Shown here one piece after another: positions 41,844 to 51,207 of a DNA stretch of 64,000 nt. Source of the DNA: Haloarchaeobius litoreus (GTDB taxonomy: Archaea > Halobacteriota > Halobacteria > Halobacteriales > Natrialbaceae); contig NZ_JANHJR010000002.1 in assembly GCF_024495425.1 (NCBI RefSeq), positions 1-64,000 of the forward strand, given 5' to 3'. The position numbers and the translations under genes are program-made. Position 1 is the stretch's first letter. Each line of letters begins with the position of its first letter. Below the pieces are notes generated by a model. That model was not told the origin of the DNA and ran no database searches. It saw only the letters and a list, made by a program, of their open reading frames with translations.

Positions 41844-43076
41844 TCAGACCGTGACGGTCGCGTCCAGCGCCGGCGCGCTCGCGTCGAAGCCGCCCGCGAC
41901 GAGTTCGGCGGCGAAGTCCTCGCAGTCGTCCCCGTGGTTCACCAGCACCTGCGCGTCGCGGTACGACTGGAGGAACTCCCAGAGCCCGTCGCTGTCGGCG
42001 TGGGCCGAGAAGTCGTGCTGTTCGGTCCGGGCCGCGACGGGGAGGATCCGTCCGTCGAAGTCGGCCCGGCCGTTCTCGAGCAGTTCGTGGCCCGGAGACC
42101 CCGGAACCTGGAAGCCGGTGAACGCGACCTTGTTCGTCGGGCTCGACCGGATCTCGGGGACGTACGTCATCGCGGGGCCGCCGTGGAGCATCCCCGACGT
42201 GGTGACGATGACCGTGTTCTTCTCGGCGATGCGCTCGCGCTGGCCGGGTTTGCCGGTGACGAACCGGGCGTTCGACGCCCCGCGCTGGAGGGTGTCGGGG
42301 TCGCGGACGAAGCCGTCGTGACGCTGGAACAGCCGGGTCACGTCCTTGCCCATGCCGTCGACGTAGCAGTCCACGTCGTGCGCGCCGAGGATGCAGAGCA
42401 CCTCCTGCGTGCGACCGATGCCGAAGGCGGGGACGACGACGGTGCCGCCCTCCCAGACCGTCGACTTGACGCTCTCGACGAACCGGTGCTCGATGGCCGC
42501 GCGCGACTCGCGTTCGGTGTCCGCGTAGGTCGACTCCACGACGACCACGTCCGCGTCGGGTCGGGCACGGGAGCCGGCGAGGAGGCGCTGGTCGGCGGTG
42601 TGGAAGTCGGCGGTGTACAGCAGTCGCGTGTCCCCGTCGTCGACGAGCACGTGCGCGCTGCCGGGGATGTGGCCTGCGTCGAAGAACGTCACCTCGTAGC
42701 CCGCCGCCTCGAAGGGCTGGCGGTAGGCGTGGGTCTGCGAGACCTCGGTGAGCCGCTTCAGTTCGGCCTCCGTGAACGGGCAGTCGTAGCTCCCGCCGTG
42801 GAGCTTCAGGGTGTCCCGACCGAGCACCCGCGCCAGCTCCGCGGTCGGCGGCGTCCAGTGGATGGGCGGCCGCTCGTCGCCCGACAGGAGGGAGGGGACC
42901 GCACCGACGTGGTCGAGGTGGCCGTGCGAGACGACGACCGCGTCCGGGTCTGGTCGGTCCACCGGGTACTGCGGTGGGTTGCCCGACGCCATCCCGTAGT
43001 CGAGCAGCAGCGAGTCGTCGACGAGGATGGCGCTCCGCCCGATCTCACGTGCGCCCCCCAGGAACCGTATCTCCAT
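41844..43076 (-). CDS. MBL/beta-CASP ribonuclease-like protein
   Basis: A 410-residue metallo-beta-lactamase/beta-CASP protein. Motif 2 is VVVSHGHLDHVGAVP (about 49-63); further zinc-site residues are AGHIPGSAHVL and YTADFHTADQRLL. VVPAFGIGRTQEVLCILG opens the beta-CASP region, and TSGMLHGGPAM and HDFSAHADSDGLWEF carry its later motifs. Beta-CASP proteins are RNases (aRNase J, CPSF73-like) or DNases; this one lacks KH domains, as in aCPSF2-like forms. It probably processes or degrades RNA in the cytoplasm. The start at ATG 43076 matches the family N-terminus MEIRFLGGAREIGRS; upstream codons are non-family. Confidence 0.9.
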   Translation of the reverse strand: MEIRFLGGAREIGRSAILVDDSLLLDYGMASGNPPQYPVDRPDPDAVVVSHGHLDHVGAVPSLLSGDERPPIHWTPPTAELARVLGRDTLKLHGGSYDCPFTEAELKRLTEVSQTHAYRQPFEAAGYEVTFFDAGHIPGSAHVLVDDGDTRLLYTADFHTADQRLLAGSRARPDADVVVVESTYADTERESRAAIEHRFVESVKSTVWEGGTVVVPAFGIGRTQEVLCILGAHDVDCYVDGMGKDVTRLFQRHDGFVRDPDTLQRGASNARFVTGKPGQRERIAEKNTVIVTTSGMLHGGPAMTYVPEIRSSPTNKVAFTGFQVPGSPGHELLENGRADFDGRILPVAARTEQHDFSAHADSDGLWEFLQSYRDAQVLVNHGDDCEDFAAELVAGGFDASAPALDATVTV

Positions 43077-43255
43077 TCGATTGAACTGCGGTACGGGGGC
43101 GAGCCGTTTGGGTCCGTCGGCTTCGCCCTCCGGCACCCGCGTCCAGAAGTGGCTACTCCCAATCCGGGTATCTCCTCCCCGGAACCAGCGGCAGGTCGGA
43201 CGGCACGACCCCCCAACGCTCATCCCTGTCCCTTCCGTCACTCCGACAACGACCG

Positions 43256-44212
43256 ATGGCAGGCACACTCGTCCAGCTGGGCATCGTCGCCGCGACCGTC
43301 GTCGGACTCGGGCTCGGCGCACGACTGCTCGTCGACGCGGCGGTCCGGCTGGCGCGCGACTTCGGGCTCTCCGATCTCACCATCGGCCTGACCATCGTCG
43401 CGGCGGGGACGTCGACGCCCGAACTCGCCGTGACGGCCGACGCCGCGCTCAAGGGTCTCGGCGACCTCGCCGTCGGGAACGTCTTCGGGTCGAACATCTA
43501 CAACCTCGCGTTCGTCCTCGGCGTCGTCGCCCTGATCCGCGTGGTCCCCGTCGAGGGTGGACTCGTCCGACGCGATGGCCTGATGCTGCTCGCGAGCACG
43601 CTCCTGGGCGGATTCGTCGTGCTCGACCAGCTGGTCACCCGCCTCGAAGGCGCGGTGCTCGTCGCGGTGTTCGTCGCCTACACGGCCTACCTGCTGCACA
43701 GTCGGAGCGACGAGAGCTCGCCGGACCCCGGGGAACCCGTCGTCCGCGACATCACGGCCAGATTCGAGTTCCCCGGACGTGACCCGCTCCTGCTCGTCGT
43801 CGGGCTCGGTATCGTCCTCGTGAGCGGCGACGCGCTGGTCGGCGCGGCGTCGGCGCTGGCACGCGACGCCGGCGTCTCCGAGTGGGTCATCGGCGGGACG
43901 ATCGTCGCGGCGGGCACGTCGACGCCCGAGTTCGCCGTCTCGCTCGTCGCCCTCAGGCGCGGGAGCCTCGGCGTCTCGGTCGGCAACGTCGTCGGGAGCA
44001 ACGTGTTCAACCTCGCCGTCGTGATGGGCGTGGGCGCGCTCGTGCGACCGCTGTCGGTGGGCCCGGCCGCGCTGGGGACGTTCGGCTGGCTGCTCGCCGT
44101 CACGTTGGTCATGGTCGCCGCGCTGTGGACCGGTCGCGTGCTCTCCCGGCTGGAGGGTGTCCTGTTCACGGCGTCCGAACTCGTCAGGTGGGCGCTGGGC
44201 CTGCTCGGCTGA
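43256..44212 (+). CDS. Calcium/sodium antiporter (YrbG-like)
   Basis: A 318-residue CaCA-family antiporter with the two inverted halves. VAAGTSTPELAVTADAALKG and NVFGSNIYNLAFVLG form the first alpha repeat; VAAGTSTPEFAVSLVALRRG with NVVGSNVFNLAVVMG the second. Both GTSTPE motifs are intact, unlike the first exchanger of this window. About ten helices. Expected Ca2+ (or other cation) efflux against Na+. The ATG at 43256 lies 180 bases from the divergent nuclease gene. Confidence 0.9.
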   Translation: MAGTLVQLGIVAATVVGLGLGARLLVDAAVRLARDFGLSDLTIGLTIVAAGTSTPELAVTADAALKGLGDLAVGNVFGSNIYNLAFVLGVVALIRVVPVEGGLVRRDGLMLLASTLLGGFVVLDQLVTRLEGAVLVAVFVAYTAYLLHSRSDESSPDPGEPVVRDITARFEFPGRDPLLLVVGLGIVLVSGDALVGAASALARDAGVSEWVIGGTIVAAGTSTPEFAVSLVALRRGSLGVSVGNVVGSNVFNLAVVMGVGALVRPLSVGPAALGTFGWLLAVTLVMVAALWTGRVLSRLEGVLFTASELVRWALGLLG

Positions 44213-44500
44213 TCAGAACGTCCCGTTCTCCCGGTCCCGTGGGTTCCGACGCACGGTGAACTGGTTGTACTCGGGGCCGTGCGCTATCGCGAGCGAGCCG
44301 AGCCACCAGTTCCACCGGTCGACCACGTCGCCGCGCGGCGCGTCCCGCAGGTTGTCCACGATGACGTCGGCGGTGAGGTCGTGCCCGGCGTCGTCGTGGT
44401 ACCGACCGGAGTCACGCAGGTCCAGGGCCTCGCGCACGACGACGTGGCCCTCGCCGCCGAACTCCCGTTCGAGCCTGAGCTCCAGTCGGCCGGGTTCCAT
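44213..44500 (-). CDS. Conserved hypothetical protein, 95 residues
   Basis: A 95-residue protein MEPGRLELRLEREFGGEGHV... with WNWWLGSLAIAHGPEYNQFTV near the C-terminus. It is compact, mixed acidic/basic, with no signal or membrane segment. I recognise no family. Its stop adjoins the stop of the antiporter gene (convergent). The start at ATG 44500 was preferred because the upstream codons are basic and low-complexity. Confidence 0.6.
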   Translation of the reverse strand: MEPGRLELRLEREFGGEGHVVVREALDLRDSGRYHDDAGHDLTADVIVDNLRDAPRGDVVDRWNWWLGSLAIAHGPEYNQFTVRRNPRDRENGTF

Positions 44501-44641
44501 GCGGTGGCGTTCGCACCCGGAGACTTTCGGTCTTCGGGTCGGACGGACGCCAGCCGTCAGCCGGATGTCGGACCCGGGTGGTTTCAAAACGTGAAACAGC
44601 TGTCACTACCCTTTGTACCTGGAGGCCGTACCGTCGGGTAC

Positions 44642-44860
44642 ATGACGGACATCAGCGAACGTGACCGCTCACCCTCCAGAACCGACGGCCGGCCGTCCGA
44701 GGCCGTCGACGGCGCAATCGGTTCCCGCATCGGGGTCGCCACAGACCCCGCTGCCGGGACGGTCACGTTCATGGCTCGCGGAACGGACGGCCGCCCGGCG
44801 GCGACCGAGTGGATACTGGTCGACGAGTCGCTCGTCGTCGACGTCGCCGAGATGGGCTGA
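44642..44860 (+). CDS. DUF7511-like small protein
   Basis: A 72-residue acidic protein. The C-terminal part [19 protein letters not shown] resembles the ending of DUF7511 proteins (a TxWIxAxxxSxVDLxEM-type pattern), small haloarchaeal proteins of unknown function, though the match is partial. TATA-like sequences are not clear. It lies 75 bases before the S6e gene on the same strand. Confidence 0.6.
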   Translation: MTDISERDRSPSRTDGRPSEAVDGAIGSRIGVATDPAAGTVTFMARGTDGRPAATEWILVDESLVVDVAEMG

Positions 44861-44934
44861 CGCCGGCTGCCGCCGCGACAGTCCGACCCCGTTTCGACGG
44901 AGTTTTGAACGCCCACCGACGATTCGTATCCACT

Positions 44935-45363
44935 ATGGCGAGTTTCAACGTCGTCGTTGCGGACCCGGACTCGGGCGCATCGTACCAGCTCGAGGCGGAG
45001 GAACAGGACGCGAACCGATTCATGGGCAAGGGGCTCGGCGAGGAAGTCGACGGGAGCGCCGTCGGCCTCGACGGCTACACGCTCGAACTCACCGGCGGCT
45101 CGGACGAGGCCGGGCGGCCGATGCGCGAGGACATCGAGGGCCCGAACGTCGAGGAGGTCCTGATGCGCGAACAGGGCGTCGGGTACAACCCGTCCCGTCC
45201 CGGCGAGCGCAAGCGGCTGACCCTCCGTGGTCGCCAGGTCTCCGACGAGACGAGCCAGATCAACGCGAAGATCGTCGGTCGCGGCGACGAGTCCGTCGAG
45301 TCCCTCCTCGGTCTGGTCGAGGAGAACGCCGACGAGGACGCCGACGAGGACGACGAAGAGTAA
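44935..45363 (+). CDS. rps6e: Ribosomal protein S6e
   Basis: A 142-residue acidic S6e protein, a component of the small subunit in archaea and eukaryotes. [20 protein letters not shown] opens the fold and [20 protein letters not shown] is the conserved S6e signature; [14 protein letters not shown] follows. The C-terminal acidic tail (about 125-142) replaces the phosphorylatable tail of eukaryotic S6, as usual in halophiles. A TATA-like GTTTTGA at about 44900 supports a short leader. It is normal in length for halophiles (about 130-145). Confidence 0.96.
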   Translation: MASFNVVVADPDSGASYQLEAEEQDANRFMGKGLGEEVDGSAVGLDGYTLELTGGSDEAGRPMREDIEGPNVEEVLMREQGVGYNPSRPGERKRLTLRGRQVSDETSQINAKIVGRGDESVESLLGLVEENADEDADEDDEE

Positions 45364-45504
45364 TCCGGACGCGTCCCGTCACGGCCGCGTCGTAGGTTTC
45401 CTGAGGGGCACACCCTCGGCGCGCGGCGGTGACAGCGACACACTTCTTGCGCCCATCACGCCGCGAGCGACAGGTACATTTGGCGTGGGGAACGAGTAGC
45501 GACC

Positions 45505-45939
45505 ATGGCTGATCGGGTTTCTTCTGACGCAGTGCCGACGGTACGGGCGAAGTTGGCGAAACACGGTGCGACCGGACGACTGAAGCTGGAGCTTCCGGCC
45601 GACGAGACCGACCGCTTCCCGGTCGACGAGGTCGTCCGGGTGGTGCTCGACGGCGAGCAGCAGTTCGCGCGCATCGAGTCGTCGCTGACGGGCGAGGAGT
45701 TACTCATCTCGGGCGTGTTCGAGACGCCGTCGGCGGCACGGAACCCCGGCGAGGGGGAGAACCACCTCACGGGCTGGTGCGAGGACAACGGCCGCAGCGC
45801 TGGCGGGTCGGTGCTGGTGGACGTCATCGAAGACGGGTTCCAGTACGGGTTGCGGGCCCCGGGAGGCCGTGCAGTGTACGACGCACTGGAGCAACCCGAC
45901 GGGAGTCTCGCGTCTATCGCTTCTGACCTCGAAGATTAG
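45505..45939 (+). CDS. DUF7112 family protein
   Basis: A 144-residue protein that I recognise as the haloarchaeal DUF7112 family: PTVRAKLAKHGATGRLKLEL, FPVDEVVRVVLDGEQQFARI and a C-terminal GYGLRAPGGRAVYDALE-like strand-helix. Predicted mostly beta. Function unknown. It overlaps the convergent PadR gene by 4 bases at its stop. The start at ATG 45505 leaves a normal family N-terminus. Confidence 0.8.
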   Translation: MADRVSSDAVPTVRAKLAKHGATGRLKLELPADETDRFPVDEVVRVVLDGEQQFARIESSLTGEELLISGVFETPSAARNPGEGENHLTGWCEDNGRSAGGSVLVDVIEDGFQYGLRAPGGRAVYDALEQPDGSLASIASDLED

Positions 45940-46436
45940 AGTCGGGGGAGGAAGGAGTACAGCAGGTAGCCGAACGCGAGGTGCTGGAGCATCGTGCGTT
46001 CGACGCTCGTGCGGACCTCGCGCTCGTCTTCGATGGAGTACTCCTTCGTGCGGACCTTCTTGTGCATGTGGAGTACGTCGTCCTCCTCCAGCTTGTGCAG
46101 GCCGGGGTAGACCGTGCCCGGGCTGAGCTGTGCGCCGAAGAGGCGGGTGAGGTCGGAGATGAGCTCCTTGCCGTGGGTCTCGCCGCGCAGCGAGATGAGC
46201 ATGAGGAGCACCTCGTCGAGGTTCTCCTTGATGATCTCCTCGTCGAACTCCGCCTCGTCGGTCGGGAGTGCGTCCTCGACGGATTCGAGCATCTCGTCGA
46301 GCTCGCGCTCGACGGACTTTTCGTCCACCTTCTCGGCCGACCCGATGGTCAGCTCGTACTGCTCGCCACTATCGTCGTCGGTGGCAGCGGCCGTGAGGTC
46401 GCTGAACACCGAACTGGTATCCTTGTTGTTTCGCAT
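45936..46436 (-). CDS. PadR-family transcriptional regulator
   Basis: A 166-residue protein. The first 70 residues are acidic and helical, then a winged helix LISLRGETHGKELISDLTRL (about 85-104) with LSPGTVYPGLHKLEEDDVLH follows the PadR pattern. It lies downstream of arlD at the end of the archaellum minus-strand block, and related PadR genes occur beside the archaellum locus in other haloarchaea as far as I recall, so regulation of motility is plausible. On the minus strand a TTATTAGG at about 46543-46550 lies too far from the ATG (46436) for a leaderless start; a leader of about 80 bases is implied. Confidence 0.78.
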   Translation of the reverse strand: MRNNKDTSSVFSDLTAAATDDDSGEQYELTIGSAEKVDEKSVERELDEMLESVEDALPTDEAEFDEEIIKENLDEVLLMLISLRGETHGKELISDLTRLFGAQLSPGTVYPGLHKLEEDDVLHMHKKVRTKEYSIEDEREVRTSVERTMLQHLAFGYLLYSFLPRL

Positions 46437-46732
46437 CTGTCGGTCGTCACCTTCTGGCTTTCTCCGATTCGGCCCGCCACACCGACCTCCACCAAAGGTC
46501 GTCGAGGCCCGCTCGGGTACTACTCCGTTCGATGGAGGCATGCCTAATAAGTCAAACGGCCAACCCGTGTTTTATGACAAAATATTAGGCCGGGTCGATT
46601 CGATGTTTTCGACGGTCGGGGAATGGCCGAAAAACGTTTTACATAGGCGTCTTGGACGGTATATCGCCGCTCGCGATGTGGGCGATATGCTGATGTCTCT
46701 GGAGGCTTCTTATCAGAAAACACGCATTCTGT
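46437..46732. other. AT-rich intergenic region between padR and arlD
   Basis: This stretch is noticeably AT-richer than its surroundings, with TTTATGACAAAATATTAGG at about 46571-46590 and AAAAACGTTTTACAT at about 46630. It should hold the terminator of the archaellum operon (T-runs on the minus strand) and the padR promoter. No gene is supported. Confidence 0.4.
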
Positions 46733-47176
46733 TCAGTCGTCGCCGATCGCCTCGACGACCTCGTCGCGGACCGTCCGATCGCCGATCTGTTTCTCCACGC
46801 GGCGCTCGGCGAGCCGGGCGAGCATCAGGTGCTCCTCGAGGTCGTCGCCCGCGATGGACGCGATGTACTTCAGGGACCGTGCGTGGGTGCCGAAGGGCGT
46901 CCCGGAGAGCGTCTCCAGCGGGTACTCGAGTGTCGCCGGCTCGTCGTACTTCTTGTTGTGGATCTCCTGGAGCGAGAGCCCCCGGATGTACGTCGTCATC
47001 GAGCGACAGACGTCCTCGGAGATCCAGCCGAGTCGCTCGTAGTAGCGCAGACAGTTCAGCGCACCGCTGGTGCCGAACGTCTCCCCGAGGTAGCGAGCCC
47101 ACTCCATCGTGGCCTCCATCCCCTCGGTGCCCTGCGAGAGCGAGCGCAGGTACGGTTTCTCGGCGTGCAGTGACAT
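46733..47176 (-). CDS. arlD: ArlD, FlaD/E-domain archaellum protein
   Basis: A 147-residue protein carrying the FlaD/FlaE domain: PYLRSLSQGTEGMEATMEWA ... YLGETFGTSGALNCLRYYERLG, followed by a second helical part (WISEDVCRSMTTYIRGLSL). ArlC/D/E proteins link the archaellum motor to the chemotaxis adaptor CheF. The ArlCE protein at 52821 has the same domain, so the two can be compared: both keep GxxxALxxLxYYExxGWISxxV. In Haloferax the gene also lies at the far end of the arl cluster. ATG 47176 is used; TTG 47188 is possible. Confidence 0.85.
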   Translation of the reverse strand: MSLHAEKPYLRSLSQGTEGMEATMEWARYLGETFGTSGALNCLRYYERLGWISEDVCRSMTTYIRGLSLQEIHNKKYDEPATLEYPLETLSGTPFGTHARSLKYIASIAGDDLEEHLMLARLAERRVEKQIGDRTVRDEVVEAIGDD

Positions 47177-47314
47177 CCGCTTGTCCAAAGCGACGGACGG
47201 TATCCGTATAAAGGTGCTCGCCGTTTCGAGGCGTGAGTCGACGCGTGAAGTCGGCGACAGCAGGCGATTCGGGCTCCCTCGACCGACGGCTGTCGGCGGT
47301 CGACTGGCAGCTCT

Positions 47315-47734
47315 TCAGCGCGTCGCCCCGAACCTGTATAGCCAGCGACCGACCACGCCGCCGAGCAGTCCGATGAGGGCCGTGAAGACGAGGTGGGTCA
47401 CGACGAACACCACCACCATGCCGGCCTGGAGGAGGGAGTACCACCACGTGCCGCCGCTGGTGGTCACGAAGTCGACGAGTGGCGGGAGGAACCAGGCGAG
47501 TGCCGGGGAGCCACCGAGCAGGCCCGCACGCACGGCGGCACCGGCAGCGTCGACCGAGGCCCGGGCGGCCAGGAAGCCGGCGACGAAGCCACCGACCAGC
47601 ACGCCGTTCAGCGAGAGCTCGGTCTCGAGCCCGGTGTACAGGTTGTTGGCGACGACCAGCAGTGCGGCGACGAGGGCGCCGACGAGGGCGTACGTCCAGA
47701 CGTCCTGTCGGCTGCGGTGGAGGGACTGTGTCAT
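47315..47734 (-). CDS. DUF5518-like membrane protein
   Basis: A 139-residue protein with about four helices (VWTYALVGALVAALLVVANNL, LVGGFVAGFLAARASVDAAG, VRAGLLGGSPALAWF and LLQAGMVVVFVVTHLVFTAL) and the AGFLAxR pattern of DUF5518 proteins. It is wedged between arlJ and arlD in the archaellum cluster, as a small gene also is in Haloferax. Whether it serves motility is unknown. Confidence 0.75.
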   Translation of the reverse strand: MTQSLHRSRQDVWTYALVGALVAALLVVANNLYTGLETELSLNGVLVGGFVAGFLAARASVDAAGAAVRAGLLGGSPALAWFLPPLVDFVTTSGGTWWYSLLQAGMVVVFVVTHLVFTALIGLLGGVVGRWLYRFGATR

Positions 47735-47821
47735 GGATGGAAAGGGGGTCCGCGCCGACGTATAAGAGAGGGGACGGTTTCTGACTCGGAAACCGTGGTC
47801 GGTCGTTCACCACTGCCCGTC

Positions 47822-49540
47822 TCACACCGAGATGAGGGCGTCGACCGCGATCTTCGTGATGACGGCGGTCAGCGCGCCCGTCCACGTCAGCGCGACGAAG
47901 TGGACGTAGCCCGAGAGGATGTGGCCGCGGTCGGCGACCCGGACCATGATGGACGAGAGCATCGCGTTGAAGACGATGGTGAGGATGAGCAGGTACTCGA
48001 TGGTCTGGACGTCGTACTGCTCGGTGGACAGCAGGAAGCTCATCTGGCTGGCCTGCAGGTCCATGTCGCTGACGATGCTCATCAGCATCTCGACGACCTC
48101 CAGCCCGACGAAGAAGGAGAACACCGACGCGGCGGTCAGCCCGTACAGCACGCCGATGAGCGTCGTCGTCGCCTGCTGGCGCTGCTCGCGCAGCTTGAGG
48201 ACCTCGCTCTGGTTGCGCGAGATGACCTGCCCGAGCATCTTCGGGTCGCCACCCATCCGGCGGCCCTCGACGTACATGTCGCCGAACTTCTGGATGAGGT
48301 AGGAGCCGGTCTCGGCCGCGAACAGCGACCAGGACCGCGAGGAGTCGACCCGCATGGCGAGGCGCTTGTACAGGTTGTCGATGTTGTGCGTGAGCGCGCC
48401 GAAGTCCTTGCGCCGGAGCGACTCCAGCACGTTGCCCGTCGAGGTCTGCTTGACGGACTCGACGGCACCCAGTGCGCGGATGAAGCTGGGGAACTCGCTG
48501 TCGCGCTCTTTGACCTTCTTCTCCTCGTGGCGGACGAGCCAGCCGGGGATGAGCAGCGGCGTCACCGGGATGGCCGCCATGACCGGCAGCGGCAGCACGT
48601 CGCTCTTGACCGGGAGATAGCCGAGCAGTATCCCGCCGACGACGACGAACGCGACGAGCGAGAGCACGCCGCCCGCGACGAGCGCCGGCCGGGCCCGCTG
48701 GAGCGGGTAGTCGCCCGCCGTCTCCTGGATGTACCACACCGGGTCGTAGGGCGACACGGCGTGGATGGCGTAGACGAACCCCGCCTGCACGACGACGAAC
48801 ATGAAGATGACGCCGCCGACCGCGACCGTCGGGTTGATGCCGACGAGCACGGGCAGGACGATGGCGAACACCAGCACGAACGCCGTCGACAGCATCATCG
48901 ACAGGTAGAGCTCCTTCATCACGTCGAGCTTGTTCAGGTCCGCCTCGTAGCGGATGACGTACTGCTGGATGATGGAGTCCTGCTCGTCGATGAGGAACTC
49001 GCTGATCTGCTGGCCGCCACCGACGGTGTAGGCGAGGCGTTCGAGGAAGTCCGAGAGGAGGGGGGAGTTCACCTGCCGCGCCCGCATCCGGGCGCTGTCG
49101 TCGAGGCTCTGGTTCCACGTGTCCACCAGCGCGACGAGGTAGCCCATCTCCTCGGCGAGCGCCTGGTACTCCTCCTCCTCGGCGAGGGTGCGGAAGATCT
49201 CGATGCGGTTGATGTTCGTCATCGAGAGGACGGTGATGTGGGTCAGGAACAGGTGGAAGCGCTGGCGGATCTGCTTGCGCCGTCTGTCCTGCACCGCCTT
49301 CGGGTAGACCAGCGCGGCGAACACCGCGAACACGCCGAGCAGTATCACCGGGCCGCCGATGGTCAGCGGGAGCCCGACGACGAAGACGACGGCGACGCTC
49401 CCGACCATGAACAGGAGGGACGGGAGCACGATGAGCAGCACGTACCGACGAACCGACATCTCCATGCGGCGGTACGCCTCCCGGACCGAGGAGAGCATCG
49501 TGCGGGCGTTGATGTCGCCCGAGGGGTTCGCGGTCGACAT
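47822..49540 (-). CDS. arlJ: ArlJ, archaellum assembly membrane platform
   Basis: A 572-residue type II/IV secretion F-family (TadC-like) membrane protein. It has about nine helices and two cytoplasmic domains; the segment FLERLAYTVGGGQQISEFLI and the SYLIQKFGDMYVEGRRMGGD ... MLGQVISRN motif are the characteristic F-domain parts. It anchors the archaellum rod and the ArlI/ArlH motor. One base separates its ATG from the ArlI stop. Confidence 0.92.
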   Translation of the reverse strand: MSTANPSGDINARTMLSSVREAYRRMEMSVRRYVLLIVLPSLLFMVGSVAVVFVVGLPLTIGGPVILLGVFAVFAALVYPKAVQDRRRKQIRQRFHLFLTHITVLSMTNINRIEIFRTLAEEEEYQALAEEMGYLVALVDTWNQSLDDSARMRARQVNSPLLSDFLERLAYTVGGGQQISEFLIDEQDSIIQQYVIRYEADLNKLDVMKELYLSMMLSTAFVLVFAIVLPVLVGINPTVAVGGVIFMFVVVQAGFVYAIHAVSPYDPVWYIQETAGDYPLQRARPALVAGGVLSLVAFVVVGGILLGYLPVKSDVLPLPVMAAIPVTPLLIPGWLVRHEEKKVKERDSEFPSFIRALGAVESVKQTSTGNVLESLRRKDFGALTHNIDNLYKRLAMRVDSSRSWSLFAAETGSYLIQKFGDMYVEGRRMGGDPKMLGQVISRNQSEVLKLREQRQQATTTLIGVLYGLTAASVFSFFVGLEVVEMLMSIVSDMDLQASQMSFLLSTEQYDVQTIEYLLILTIVFNAMLSSIMVRVADRGHILSGYVHFVALTWTGALTAVITKIAVDALISV

Positions 49541-49541
49541 C

Positions 49542-51206
49542 TCAGATGGTCCCGCCGAGCCCCCCGGTGTCTATCGGGATACCCTCCATGCCGTCGCGCT
49601 GGTAGTCGGCGATGAAGTCGTTGACCTCGTGGTAGCCGAGGATCTCTGCGTCGATGGCCCGGCGGATGAGCTCGGCGCGCTTGTCCAGCTCGTCGTAGAT
49701 GAGCCGGGTGTCGGTGTAGCCGAGCAGCGTCGCGATCTGCTCCTCCAGCACGTAGGAGTTGTTCCGCCCGGTGAACTCGACCTCGTCCTCGCGGGGGTCC
49801 CAGTTGAACGCCTGTCGGGTGATGACGCCGTCCTCGTAGTCTGAGTAGCCCTCGATCTCCTGGACCGAGGTGACCCGTCGAAGCACCTTGTCGCCCTGCT
49901 TGACGCGGTTCTGGAACAGCGCCACGTCGCAGTTGTCCATGAACGTCTCGGGGACGTTGATGGGTGCGCCGGTGAAGCGCTGGATCATCGAGACGATGTC
50001 GCTCGCGTGGAACGTGAGCATCACCGGGTGGCCGGTCTGGGCGGCCTGGAACGCCATCTGGCCCTCCGCGCCACGCACCTCACCGACGATGATGTAGTCG
50101 GGACGCGAACGCAGCGCGGCCGCGACGAGGTCGAACATGTCGACGTCCGAGTCGCCGTCGCCCGAGCCCTCCCGGGTGAGCAGTTGCTGCCACGTCTCCT
50201 GTGGCGGCTTGACCTCGGCGGTGTCCTCGGCGGTGTATATCTTCGAGTCGTTCGGAATGAACGACAGCGAGGCGTTGAGCGTCGTCGTCTTCCCGGACGC
50301 CGTCTCGCCGACGACGAACACCGTCTGCTCGTTCTCCAGGCAGAGCCAGAGGTACGCGCCGAGCTCCGGACTCAGCGTCCCCCACTTCGTGATCTGGAAG
50401 ATGGAGAGCGGGATCTCCTCGCCCTGGCGGATGGTCAGCGACGGCCCCTGCACGGAGACGTCGTCGGAGTAGATGATGTTGATACGCGAGCCGTCGGGCA
50501 GCGTCGAGTCGATGATGGGGTGGGAGTCGCTGACGGGCGTGTCCATCCGCTCGCCCATGTTGCGGATCCAGTTCTGGAACGACTCGAGGGTGCCGAAGTC
50601 GACGTTCGTCTCGACCATCCCGTACGTGCCGTGGTCGGTGTAGCACTGGTGCGGGCCGATGACGTGGATGTCCTCGTTCTGCGTGTCCTCCATCACCGGG
50701 TCGAGGGGGCCGAGGCCGACGATGTCGCGCTGCAGGTGGTAGCGCAGCGACTCGTACGTGTCCGGGTCGACCGTGATGGAGCCGCCCAGTAGCCCGCCGA
50801 CGGAGGAGCTGATGGCTCCACCGACGCTGACGACCTCGCTCAGCAGCGTGTCGATGTGCTCCTCGAACTCGTCGTCGTCCGAGGGCGCGGGCCGGGTGAC
50901 CGAGCGGTCGAGGATGCGCTGGCGGACCTGCGCGTACACCTCGTTCTGCTCCTCGTCGAGCTGCGGCTCGATGCAGTAGTACGTCGTGTCGATACCCAGG
51001 TCGCCGAAGACGTGGATGAAGATGTCGTCGGTGACCTGGTAGCAGACGTTCGGGCGGTCGGACTCGTAGTCGCCCGGGTCGGGCACGAGCGTCGGGTACT
51101 CGCTGAACTCCGCGCTGAACTCCGCGAGGTGGTCGGCGAGGTGGCCGTGCTCCTCGCTCGCCTCGCGGAGCTCCGTCGTCATACGAGAGGTGCCGTACTC
51201 CGCCAT
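49542..51206 (-). CDS. arlI: ArlI, archaellum motor ATPase
   Basis: A 554-residue secretion ATPase. Walker A is GETASGKTT (about 314-322 of the protein), the Asp and His boxes are in the following 60 residues, and Walker B reads DYIIVGEVRGAEGQMAFQ (about 380-398), followed by the MLTFHASDIVSMIQR Arg/His finger region. The N-terminal domain (about 1-240) contains VCYQVTDDIFIHVFGDLGID. ArlI is a hexamer that powers both assembly and rotation. The start at ATG 51206 is supported by the 1-base gap to arlH. Confidence 0.93.
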   Translation of the reverse strand: MAEYGTSRMTTELREASEEHGHLADHLAEFSAEFSEYPTLVPDPGDYESDRPNVCYQVTDDIFIHVFGDLGIDTTYYCIEPQLDEEQNEVYAQVRQRILDRSVTRPAPSDDDEFEEHIDTLLSEVVSVGGAISSSVGGLLGGSITVDPDTYESLRYHLQRDIVGLGPLDPVMEDTQNEDIHVIGPHQCYTDHGTYGMVETNVDFGTLESFQNWIRNMGERMDTPVSDSHPIIDSTLPDGSRINIIYSDDVSVQGPSLTIRQGEEIPLSIFQITKWGTLSPELGAYLWLCLENEQTVFVVGETASGKTTTLNASLSFIPNDSKIYTAEDTAEVKPPQETWQQLLTREGSGDGDSDVDMFDLVAAALRSRPDYIIVGEVRGAEGQMAFQAAQTGHPVMLTFHASDIVSMIQRFTGAPINVPETFMDNCDVALFQNRVKQGDKVLRRVTSVQEIEGYSDYEDGVITRQAFNWDPREDEVEFTGRNNSYVLEEQIATLLGYTDTRLIYDELDKRAELIRRAIDAEILGYHEVNDFIADYQRDGMEGIPIDTGGLGGTI

Positions 51207-51207
51207 C

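Noticed and set aside
46713-49118. An 801-codon minus-strand frame across arlJ
   Set aside because: It is an off-frame shadow of arlJ, the DUF5518 gene and arlD, rich in Arg/Ala/Gly and without motifs.
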